From NCBI GenBank assembly GCA_902495025.1, contig CABUWB010000119.1, positions 1-6,299 of the forward strand: a DNA stretch of 6,299 nucleotides, in the 5' to 3' direction. Shown in pieces: positions 1 through 5,618 of the stretch. The position numbers and the translations under genes were made by a program. The notes under the pieces are model-generated. The model saw nothing but the letters and a program-made list of their open reading frames with translations, was not told the DNA's origin and ran no database searches. Source of the DNA: an uncultured Eubacteriales bacterium. Lineage in GTDB: Bacteria > Bacillota > Clostridia > Lachnospirales > CAG-274. Within the stretch, counting starts at the first letter, position 1; the number at the start of each line of letters is the position of its first letter.

Positions 1-27
1 AAAGACAGAGGATGCCCCTCTGTCTTT
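1..27 (-). terminator. Intrinsic terminator hairpin after topB
   Basis: An 11-bp perfect inverted repeat (AAAGACAGAGG at 1-11, CCTCTGTCTTT at 17-27) with a 5-nt loop directly abuts the topB stop codon at 28-30. Read on the minus strand, the stem ends in a T run that meets the window edge, so its full U-tract cannot be seen. Read on the plus strand, the stem is followed by further T residues, so it may also stop convergent transcription from the left. Confidence 0.8.
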
Positions 28-2148
28 TTATATCCTATTCACATTTTTTATATCGGTCTTACCGCTTTTATCATCTCTCAGGTAAATATCACCTGTACAT
101 TTTTCGCCTGTCTGCGGCAGAGCCATAGGCACCTTTTCAACCTTACCGTCCTTTAACAGTGTACTTACCATTTCGGGTGTAAGTTTTACGGCGTACCTTT
201 CAAAATCGGATTTCCATATAGTAAATTTACAGCCGCCCCTCCACCTTGTACAGTAAAAGGACTTTGTATTTTCAAGCACATCACCGCCACATACGGGGCA
301 TTTGCCAAGGCTGCCCTTAGGTGCCTTTCTGCCGCGTTTTTTATCGGCGGCAAACACCACATTTGTATTTACCGTTTTGGACTGGTTTACAAGGTACATA
401 ACATACCGCTTGATACTGCCCATAAACCTGTCGGTTTCCATATTTCCCTTGGCTATGCCCGACAAGCCCTTTTCCCAGCGTCCCGTTGTTTCGGGCGACT
501 TAAGCTCGGGCGGAACTACGGCAATCAGCTTTATGCCCTTTTCGGTAGGCACAAGGCTTTTGCCCTTTCTTGTAATGTAGCCTACCTGAATAAGCCTTTC
601 TATAATAGCGGCTCTGGTTGCTGGCGTACCAAGTCCCGAGTCCTTCATCTGCTCTTTAAGCTCCTCGTTTTCAACAAAGCGCCCTGCATTTTCCATAGCA
701 CCCAAAAGCGACGAGTCGTTATAAGCCTGCGGCGGCTTAGTCTTTTTCTTAGGACATTTAACCGACTTAACGGTTGTCATATCACCCTCGCTCACCTCTG
801 GCAGAACGGAGTTATCCTCCTTTTTATCCTTATCACCCGACACATTAAGCTCTGTCCAGCCCTTTGAGATAACGGTTGTGCCCCTTGTTACAAACGGCTC
901 GTCCTCGCATACGGTAACAATTTTGGTTGTGCTGTACACATAATATGGATAAAACACCTGTAAAAACCGCCTTGCAATAAGGTCATACACCTTAAACTCA
1001 CTTTCCGAAAGCGAGGCAACATTTGCCCTCGCCTCGGTAGGGATAATGGCATGGTGGTCGCTTATTTTGGAGTTATCCACTATACGCTTGGTAATTGGCA
1101 GCTTTTCAAGCCCCATTACATAAGCGGCATAGTCCCTGTACTGCTCTGTAGCCTGCAGCTTTGATACAACGGTTTTAAGCCTTGGCACCATATCATCTGA
1201 AAGATAGCGGCTGTCCGTTCTGGGATATGTAACCATTTTTCTTTTTTCATACAAATCCTGCACTATGGACAGAGTTGTCTGTGCTGAAAAGCCATACTTT
1301 TTATTGCACTCCCTCTGCAGCTCGGTAAGGTCGTAGAGCAGTGGCGGCGGAGTTTTCTTCTCCTCCTTTTCCACACTCTCAACAGAGGCATTTTTGCCCT
1401 TTACCTTTGCTGCAATTTCGTCTGCCTTTTCCTTTTCAAACAGCTTGGTTTCGTTGGTCTTTCTGTCAAACCACGTACCCTTCCAGCCCTCAAACTCAGC
1501 CTCAATCTCCCAGTAATCACGTGCGTCAAAGCTGTCAATCTCCTTCTGTCTCTCCACAATAAGGGCAAGGGTAGGAGTCTGCACACGTCCTATGCTTAAA
1601 AGTGCATCGTATTTAAGTGTAAACGCCCTGCTTGCGTTTATGCCTACAAGCCAGTCCGCCTCACTTCTGCACCTTGCGGAGTCATAGAGCTTATCATACT
1701 CGCTGCCGTCCTTCAGCTTTTCAAAGCCCTCCTTAATGGCAGCATCGGTCATTGAGGAAATCCACAGCCTTTTAAACGGCTTTTTACAGCCTGCAAGCTC
1801 ATAAATATAGCGAAATATCAGCTCACCCTCACGTCCACTATCAGTTGCACATATAAGCGAGGTTACGCTGTCCCTCTCCATTATCTTTTTTATTATGTTA
1901 AACTGCTTGACTGTGTTGTCAATAGCCTTAATTTTAATCTGCTCGGGGATAATAGGCAGCGTTTCCACGCTCCACCGCTTTAAATTTTTATCATAGTCCT
2001 CGGGGTCAAAAAGGGTAACAAGATGACCCACAGCCCACGATATTACGTACCTGTCATTATATAAAAAGCCCTCGCCCTTTTTGGTGCATTGCAGCACCCT
2101 TGCAATATCCCTTGCAACGGAGGGCTTTTCCGCAATAATCAGCTCCAT
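28..2148 (-). CDS. topB: DNA topoisomerase III (type IA), topB
   Basis: Complete 706-residue type IA topoisomerase, which cuts and passes single DNA strands to relax negative supercoils and resolve replication or recombination intermediates in the cytoplasm. The N-terminal Toprim domain (about 1-135) carries E7-K8 and the metal-binding motif ATDSGREGE (D103, E107). The second acidic position of the usual DxDxE is glycine (G105), which I recall as common in Gram-positive topoisomerase III. The conserved SIGRVQTPT lies at 185-193, the catalytic tyrosine is Y308 in YPRTDS, DHHAIIPT is at 364-371 and GLGTPATR at 505-512. The C-terminus has one four-cysteine zinc ribbon (C617, C620, C633, C640) and then a short domain resembling the repeat found at the ends of such enzymes. 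Length fits the family. The ATG at 2148 has a GAGG ribosome binding site 5 nt upstream that overlaps the stop codon of the MATE gene, so the two are probably cotranscribed. Confidence 0.96.
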   Translation of the reverse strand: MELIIAEKPSVARDIARVLQCTKKGEGFLYNDRYVISWAVGHLVTLFDPEDYDKNLKRWSVETLPIIPEQIKIKAIDNTVKQFNIIKKIMERDSVTSLICATDSGREGELIFRYIYELAGCKKPFKRLWISSMTDAAIKEGFEKLKDGSEYDKLYDSARCRSEADWLVGINASRAFTLKYDALLSIGRVQTPTLALIVERQKEIDSFDARDYWEIEAEFEGWKGTWFDRKTNETKLFEKEKADEIAAKVKGKNASVESVEKEEKKTPPPLLYDLTELQRECNKKYGFSAQTTLSIVQDLYEKRKMVTYPRTDSRYLSDDMVPRLKTVVSKLQATEQYRDYAAYVMGLEKLPITKRIVDNSKISDHHAIIPTEARANVASLSESEFKVYDLIARRFLQVFYPYYVYSTTKIVTVCEDEPFVTRGTTVISKGWTELNVSGDKDKKEDNSVLPEVSEGDMTTVKSVKCPKKKTKPPQAYNDSSLLGAMENAGRFVENEELKEQMKDSGLGTPATRAAIIERLIQVGYITRKGKSLVPTEKGIKLIAVVPPELKSPETTGRWEKGLSGIAKGNMETDRFMGSIKRYVMYLVNQSKTVNTNVVFAADKKRGRKAPKGSLGKCPVCGGDVLENTKSFYCTRWRGGCKFTIWKSDFERYAVKLTPEMVSTLLKDGKVEKVPMALPQTGEKCTGDIYLRDDKSGKTDIKNVNRI

Positions 2149-2149
2149 A

Positions 2150-2158
2150 TTGTCCTCA
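2150..2158 (-). promoter_or_regulatory. topB ribosome binding site overlapping the MATE stop codon
   Basis: On the minus strand the bases AGTGAGGACAATATG contain the MATE TGA stop (2158-2156), a GAGG Shine-Dalgarno core (2157-2154) and the topB ATG at 2148. Ribosomes finishing the MATE message therefore stop on top of the topB initiation site, which favours translational coupling and supports one transcript. Confidence 0.7.
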
Positions 2159-3478
2159 CTTTATTTCGTTCTGCATCCATTTACCGCTGAAATAACGGTA
2201 AACAAACATTATTATACGGAATATCCAGTCCATTACCATGGCTATCCATACGCCCACTGCGCCCCAGCCAAGCCACTTGCCTAAAATATAGCTGAACAGT
2301 ATTCTGAACACCCACATTGAGAATATGGCAACAACCATTGTATAGCGCACATCGTTTGACGCCCTCAGCGCATTTGGCAGCGTAAAGGACAGCGGCCATA
2401 AAAGCATGGCACAGCCGTTGTGTATAAAAATAAGCTTTGTGGCAAGCGAAAGTGTTTCGGGGGAAAGATTGTATACCCTTAGTATAAGCGGTAGCCCTGC
2501 AAGCAGCGCACCGTCAAGCACAACCATAATTGCATAGCACACCATAATCAGCTTTTTAATATAATATTTAGCCTGCTTATAATCACCTGCGCCCACACAC
2601 TGACCTACAACCGTAATCATTGCAAGCGAGATTGCCTGCCCCGGGATAGTACCGAACGCATCAATATTATTTGCAACGGCGTTGGCGGCAATCTGTACCG
2701 TACCAAAGCCTGCAATTACCCTTACCACTATAACACGTCCAAACTGGAACATACTGTTTTCAAGCCCGTTTGGGACGCCTATGCCAAGTATACGCTTAAT
2801 CATATAGCGGTTAAGGTGCAGCCTTGTGCCCTTAACAATATGCACCTGCAAGCTCTGATTGCGTATAAGCACACTCATAACGGCAGCAGCCACAAGCCTT
2901 GCAATAAACGATGCCGTTGAAACGCCCACAACGCCTATATTAAACACATAAACAAACACAGCATTAAGGCTGATATTTATAAAATTCATCAAAAGCGACA
3001 CATACATTGACACCTTGGAGTTGCCCATTGAGCGGAAAAGCGCCGCATTTGAGTTATACAGTGCAAGAAACGGATAGGACGCTGCCGATATATAAAAATA
3101 TTTGCAGGCATAATCCAGCACCTCGCCGTCAACAGCAAAAACTGCAATAAGTATGCCACGACAGAAGATGACCGAAAAAAGCATAATGCCAACCGACAGA
3201 ATAAGCGAAATAATCTGTAACTGGTGTGCCGACTCACACGCAAGCTCATCATCTCCATGACCTATAAGCTGCGAGGTAACCACCGCACCGCCTGTTGCAA
3301 GTGCCGCAAACAGATTCATAAACAGCACATTTATCATATCCACAAGGGATACGCCCGATACCGCCGCCTCGCCCGTAACCGATACCATAATTATATCCGC
3401 CATGCCTACGGTAACCGCAAGCACCTGCTCAATAATAAGCGGTATAATAAGCCGCTTCAGCTGTTTTGTATCAAACAT
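2156..3478 (-). CDS. MATE-family multidrug efflux transporter
   Basis: A 440-residue integral membrane protein of the multidrug and toxic compound extrusion family, which exports cationic drugs or metabolites in exchange for Na+ or H+. The hydrophobic profile fits about 12 membrane segments in two similar halves. Family-like stretches are PLIIEQVLAVTVGMADIIMV (13-32), the glycine-rich ATGGAVVTSQ (61-70), RSMGNSK (149-155) at the end of the first-half core, and GIGVPNGLENSMFQFGR (232-248) opening the second half. The substrate cannot be read from sequence. The frame stays open to an ATG at 3577, but that 33-codon extension would run through a terminator and a promoter. The ATG at 3478 has AGAGG 8 nt upstream and gives the normal MATE N-terminus, so it is chosen. 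A consensus promoter precedes it. Its TGA stop is 7 bp from topB and contributes to the topB ribosome binding site. Confidence 0.93.
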   Translation of the reverse strand: MFDTKQLKRLIIPLIIEQVLAVTVGMADIIMVSVTGEAAVSGVSLVDMINVLFMNLFAALATGGAVVTSQLIGHGDDELACESAHQLQIISLILSVGIMLFSVIFCRGILIAVFAVDGEVLDYACKYFYISAASYPFLALYNSNAALFRSMGNSKVSMYVSLLMNFINISLNAVFVYVFNIGVVGVSTASFIARLVAAAVMSVLIRNQSLQVHIVKGTRLHLNRYMIKRILGIGVPNGLENSMFQFGRVIVVRVIAGFGTVQIAANAVANNIDAFGTIPGQAISLAMITVVGQCVGAGDYKQAKYYIKKLIMVCYAIMVVLDGALLAGLPLILRVYNLSPETLSLATKLIFIHNGCAMLLWPLSFTLPNALRASNDVRYTMVVAIFSMWVFRILFSYILGKWLGWGAVGVWIAMVMDWIFRIIMFVYRYFSGKWMQNEIK

Positions 3479-3512
3479 AAATATAACCTCTAATCCCGAT
3501 AACGTAACCTTT

Positions 3513-3541
3513 ATTATAAACCCATTAAATTTTTTTGTCAA
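3513..3541 (-). promoter_or_regulatory. Exact-consensus sigma-A promoter for MATE-topB
   Basis: On the minus strand, TTGACA at 3541-3536 and TATAAT at 3518-3513 are separated by exactly 17 bp. Both hexamers and the spacing match the housekeeping sigma consensus. Transcription would start near 3506, giving a leader of about 28 nt that holds the AGAGG ribosome binding site of the MATE gene. No other good promoter was seen before topB, so this probably drives both genes. The -35 box lies inside two overlapping dyads, which may hold a repressor or only reflect A/T-rich DNA. Confidence 0.85.
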
Positions 3542-3558
3542 ATTTAACAGACAAAAAA
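3525..3558. repeat. Two overlapping A/T-rich inverted repeats over the -35 box
   Basis: Two perfect dyads share this stretch. One is TTAAATTT (3525-3532) with AAATTTAA (3540-3547), spacer 7 bp. The other is TTTTTTGTC (3531-3539) with GACAAAAAA (3550-3558), spacer 10 bp. Both include bases of the TTGACA -35 box at 3536-3541. The right arm of the second dyad is also the T run of the terminator after the antiporter gene. They could be an operator for an unlinked regulator or alternative hairpins in read-through RNA. Base composition makes chance dyads more likely here, so function is inferred only. Confidence 0.45.
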
Positions 3559-3586
3559 CAGAACGGCACTGCACCATTCTGTTTTT
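3553..3586 (-). terminator. Intrinsic terminator after the antiporter gene, possibly bidirectional
   Basis: The arms AAAAACAGAA (3554-3563) and TTCTGTTTTT (3577-3586) form a 10-bp perfect stem. After a one-base mismatch it can extend by a GG/CC pair closing a 7-nt loop. On the minus strand the stem is followed by a run of six T (3558-3553), as in a rho-independent terminator, about 40 bp past the antiporter stop. On the plus strand it also ends in five T. The stem is rather A/T-rich apart from CAGAA and GG/CC, so efficiency is uncertain. Confidence 0.72.
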
Positions 3587-3614
3587 ATTCTGTTTTTATT
3601 CTGTTTTTGTTCTG
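3576..3614. repeat. 11-bp tandem repeat, three and a half copies
   Basis: The unit ATTCTGTTTTT occurs three times without change at 3576-3586, 3587-3597 and 3598-3608, followed by a partial copy GTTCTG at 3609-3614. The array lies between the antiporter stop codon and the terminator loop. Each copy contains one arm of the terminator stem, so all three can pair with the single complementary arm at 3554-3563. A simple slippage origin is likely. Confidence 0.9.
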
Positions 3615-3623
3615 CTATAAATA

Positions 3624-4841
3624 TTATGCGTTTATTTCACCTGCAAGCTCAAAACCCTTTTTAGCCATAATAACAGCTATAATTTCATTAATTACCGCCG
3701 CTGCGGCAATAGTACCCTTAACAATAACCGCAAGCTCAGGCTGACCGCCGCCCTCAAGTACAGAGCATACAATGCCCGTAAACACAAGTGACACGCCCGA
3801 GTGTGGCAGCAGGGTAAAGCCGAGATATTTGCGTACGGTGTCGGGCATTTTCATCAGTCCTGCACCAAGCCTTGCGCCAAAATACTTTCCGCAACCTCTG
3901 AATAGAATATAGACAAAGGTATATAAGCCTGCGCCTATAATTAAATGATAGTCAAGCGGTGCTCCTAAATCCACAATTGCGCCAAGCAGACAAACAGCGA
4001 GGACAGGGTGAAAATAAACCACCGCCTGCTCCAGCTTTTCGCCGTTAATCATATTGGAAAAGGCGGTAGAAAAGGCAACACCCATAAGCATATAATTAAG
4101 GGTTATGCCCGTAAATACCCTTGTGTTAAGTATATATCCAACTGCAGCGGTTATTGTAATGCCAACAATAATCACTGCCATAACTGCCGCCCTGCCGTTT
4201 ACCCTTTTAAGCAAAATACCAGCCATAACACCTATAACAGCTCCCACAATAATAGGCATAAAAATCATAACAGGTATCATTAAAAGTGAAACCGAGCCAC
4301 CTGACACCGTTCTTGCAATAAAGGCATTAACCGTAAAAAACACCGCAATACCCACTATATCATCAAGCACAGCCATTGGCAGCAGGGTATCCGTTACATG
4401 CCCATTGGTGTGAAACTCACTTACTATGGAGAGTACGGGGGCAGGTGCGGTTGCCAGCGCAATACCGCCGAACGCAAGCGCAAGATATACAGGCACGCCC
4501 GTATATTTAAAGACTATGGCAAACACCAGCGAAACCAGTGCAAATGTACCGAGCGACTGCGTAAGTGTTGTTACAACAAGCGCATTTCCGTAGCTTTTTA
4601 TCTTATTCCAGACAAGCTCCGTACCAAGCATAAGTCCAAAGGCGCACTGCATCCACATAATTATTGTTTTATACCACGCTGCGTCCAGAAGCTGCTGTGG
4701 CAAAAGCCCTGCCGCATTAGGACCAAGCAGCATGCCCGCAATAAGCCAGCCAAGAATTGCGGGCAGCTTAACCTTACTTATCGCCGCACCTGCAGCAAAG
4801 GCAATAAAAAGTACGGCAAGCCAGCAGATTACATTCATCAT
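3624..4841 (-). CDS. Cation:proton antiporter (CPA family, Na+/H+ exchanger domain)
   Basis: A 405-residue, almost wholly hydrophobic membrane protein with about 12 or 13 predicted segments, matching the sodium/hydrogen exchanger domain of the CPA1/CPA2 antiporters. Recognisable parts are the N-terminal KLPAILGWLIAGMLLGPNA (25-43), the TAPAPVLSIVSE helix break (131-142), the paired acidic residues D160-D161 in LDDIVGI expected to carry the transported ions, and RKYLGFTLLPHSGVSL (337-352) near the end. There is no C-terminal TrkA-N or USP domain, unlike KefB/KefC. Whether it moves Na+, K+ or another cation cannot be told. The frame is open to a TTG at 4862, but a strong AAGGGAGGT ribosome binding site lies after that codon and 7 nt before the ATG at 4841, so 4841 is chosen (a second ATG follows at 4838). 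It starts one base after the tetR stop and forms an operon with it. Confidence 0.9.
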   Translation of the reverse strand: MMNVICWLAVLFIAFAAGAAISKVKLPAILGWLIAGMLLGPNAAGLLPQQLLDAAWYKTIIMWMQCAFGLMLGTELVWNKIKSYGNALVVTTLTQSLGTFALVSLVFAIVFKYTGVPVYLALAFGGIALATAPAPVLSIVSEFHTNGHVTDTLLPMAVLDDIVGIAVFFTVNAFIARTVSGGSVSLLMIPVMIFMPIIVGAVIGVMAGILLKRVNGRAAVMAVIIVGITITAAVGYILNTRVFTGITLNYMLMGVAFSTAFSNMINGEKLEQAVVYFHPVLAVCLLGAIVDLGAPLDYHLIIGAGLYTFVYILFRGCGKYFGARLGAGLMKMPDTVRKYLGFTLLPHSGVSLVFTGIVCSVLEGGGQPELAVIVKGTIAAAAVINEIIAVIMAKKGFELAGEINA

Positions 4842-4858
4842 TTTAATTACCTCCCTTT
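4842..4858 (-). promoter_or_regulatory. Antiporter ribosome binding site inside the end of tetR
   Basis: The Shine-Dalgarno sequence AGGGAGGT sits at 4856-4849 on the minus strand, within the codons for the last Lys-Gly-Gly of the TetR protein. The TAA stop (4845-4843) and the antiporter ATG (4841) follow, with a single base between. This fixes the antiporter start and implies translational coupling, so regulator and antiporter would be made in linked amounts. Confidence 0.82.
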
Positions 4859-5448
4859 GCAATACCGTAAAGCATTAAATCAAACAGCCTGCGTATGTTA
4901 AGCTCGTGCAGCTCCACCTGTTCACAGGCTGACATTGCGCCGTCAGCCTTAGCTGCAAAGCTTAAATTATATATTTTCTGTATTCCAACAAAGTAATTAA
5001 GCGCCTCCTGCTCAGTTACTGTGTCCCTAAGCTCCAGAGCCGAAAGCTCCTTTTCAAAAACGGCAATATTAAGCCTGTCAAATTCAGCATATATTTCCTT
5101 AATCTGCTTTATTAAATGAGAGGGCGGATTGGTGAGCGCACTGATAAAAAGACATGCCTCGTCCTCAAACTCATGAAAAAATTTCATTCTTGCGTCCATA
5201 TATTCAATAAAGCTGTTATCCGCACCGTTTTGAACGATGTAATCGATTAAATCCATGCAGCATTTTTTGACACATCTGATATAAAGCTCGTCCTTATCCT
5301 TAAAATTATGATAAATAAGCCCCTTGTTTATACCCGTTTTGCATATATTGTTTACCGCACCTGCCTCATAGCCCTTTGAGCCAAACTCTCTTATGGCTGC
5401 GGCAAAGATTTTATTTTTTGTAATTTCTGTTTTTTCTGTTTGTTTCAT
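4843..5448 (-). CDS. TetR/AcrR-family transcriptional regulator
   Basis: A 201-residue one-domain-plus-ligand-pocket repressor of TetR size. Residues about 10-56 form the N-terminal helix-turn-helix: ITKNKIFAAAIREFGSKGYE, then AVNNICKTGINKGLIYHNF with the typical G-(L/I)-Y-x-(H/Y)-F recognition-helix ending, then KDKDEL. Residues from about 57 to 201 are helical and not conserved by eye, as expected of the ligand-binding and dimer domain; the ligand is unknown. The ATG at 5448 gives a standard TetR N-terminus with GGGG 6 nt upstream. A longer frame opening at a GTG (5544) would translate through the promoter and the gdhA terminator region, so it is rejected. Two palindromes cover its own promoter, so it probably represses itself and the antiporter gene that follows one base after its stop. 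Confidence 0.93.
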   Translation of the reverse strand: MKQTEKTEITKNKIFAAAIREFGSKGYEAGAVNNICKTGINKGLIYHNFKDKDELYIRCVKKCCMDLIDYIVQNGADNSFIEYMDARMKFFHEFEDEACLFISALTNPPSHLIKQIKEIYAEFDRLNIAVFEKELSALELRDTVTEQEALNYFVGIQKIYNLSFAAKADGAMSACEQVELHELNIRRLFDLMLYGIAKGGN

Positions 5449-5466
5449 AACACACCCCGTATATAA

Positions 5467-5484
5467 ATTGACCTTACAGTCAAT
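5467..5484. promoter_or_regulatory. Operator copy A, ATTGAC-N6-GTCAAT
   Basis: A perfect 6-bp dyad, ATTGAC (5467-5472) and GTCAAT (5479-5484), with spacer CTTACA. It covers the predicted transcription start and touches the -10 box of the tetR promoter. The same arms recur in copy B, which is strong evidence for a dimeric protein site. The likely binder is the TetR protein encoded directly downstream. Confidence 0.78.
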
Positions 5485-5511
5485 AATACACCAAATTGAC
5501 CTGTCAGTCAA
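5483..5511 (-). promoter_or_regulatory. Promoter of the tetR-antiporter operon
   Basis: On the minus strand TTGACT (5511-5506) and TATTAT (5488-5483) are separated by 17 bp, each one base from the sigma-A consensus. The start point would fall near 5476, giving a leader of about 28 nt that holds the GGGG ribosome binding site. Both hexamers are overlapped by palindromic sites. Confidence 0.8.
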
Positions 5512-5512
5512 T
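5495..5512. promoter_or_regulatory. Operator copy B, ATTGAC-N6-GTCAAT
   Basis: A second perfect dyad, ATTGAC (5495-5500) and GTCAAT (5507-5512), with spacer CTGTCA. It contains the -35 box (5506-5511). It differs from copy A only in the spacer, and the centres are 28 bp apart. Occupancy of both sites would block RNA polymerase at the -35 and at the start point. Confidence 0.78.
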
Positions 5513-5546
5513 AACTTATTAAAAAACCAGATACATTTTTGCACGC

Positions 5547-5573
5547 AAAAACTCCCCGTATTTCTACGGGGAG
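5547..5573 (-). terminator. Intrinsic terminator of gdhA
   Basis: A 9-bp perfect stem, CTCCCCGTA (5552-5560) with TACGGGGAG (5565-5573), has a 4-base loop that reads GAAA on the minus strand, a stable GNRA tetraloop. On that strand it is followed by five T (5551-5547). It lies about 40 bp past the gdhA stop and 35 bp before the tetR operators, insulating the tetR operon from the dehydrogenase gene. Confidence 0.92.
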
Positions 5574-5581
5574 CTAAAGCG

Positions 5582-5618
5582 TTATTTATTATATTATATT
5601 AAATTTTTATTTATTAAA
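5582..5618. other. 37-bp pure A/T stretch at the gdhA 3' end
   Basis: No G or C occurs from 5582 to 5618. The stretch contains the gdhA TAA stop (5616-5614) and the short 3' untranslated part before the terminator. No coding or regulatory signal was recognised in it; it is probably just an unstructured linker ahead of the hairpin. Confidence 0.6.

Noticed and set aside
3479..3577. Upstream extension of the MATE reading frame to an ATG at 3577
   Set aside because: It would translate through the terminator loop, the consensus promoter and the leader; the ATG at 3478 has a proper ribosome binding site and yields the usual MATE N-terminus.
4842..4862. TTG start for the antiporter at 4862
   Set aside because: The strong Shine-Dalgarno sequence lies downstream of this codon and is placed for the ATG at 4841.
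4398..4901. 167-codon plus-strand reading frame opposite the antiporter and tetR genes
   Set aside because: The translation is rich in Lys, Arg, Cys and His with no domain-like pattern, lies wholly antisense to well-supported genes, and has no clear ribosome binding site. It is a shadow of the minus-strand genes.
5462..5483. A second promoter starting from the TTGACT in operator copy A
   Set aside because: TTGACT at 5483-5478 has no acceptable -10 box 16-18 bp downstream; the bases there read into the GGGG ribosome binding site.
5467..5512. The repeated ATTGAC/GTCAAT units as a small CRISPR array or insertion-sequence ends
   Set aside because: Only two 18-bp palindromic copies with a 10-bp gap occur, exactly over a promoter, with no cas or transposase gene in the window. 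An operator pair explains them better.
5449..5544. Upstream extension of the tetR frame to a GTG at 5544
   Set aside because: The extra 32 codons cross the promoter and both operators, and the TetR family starts close to the helix-turn-helix as given by the ATG at 5448.
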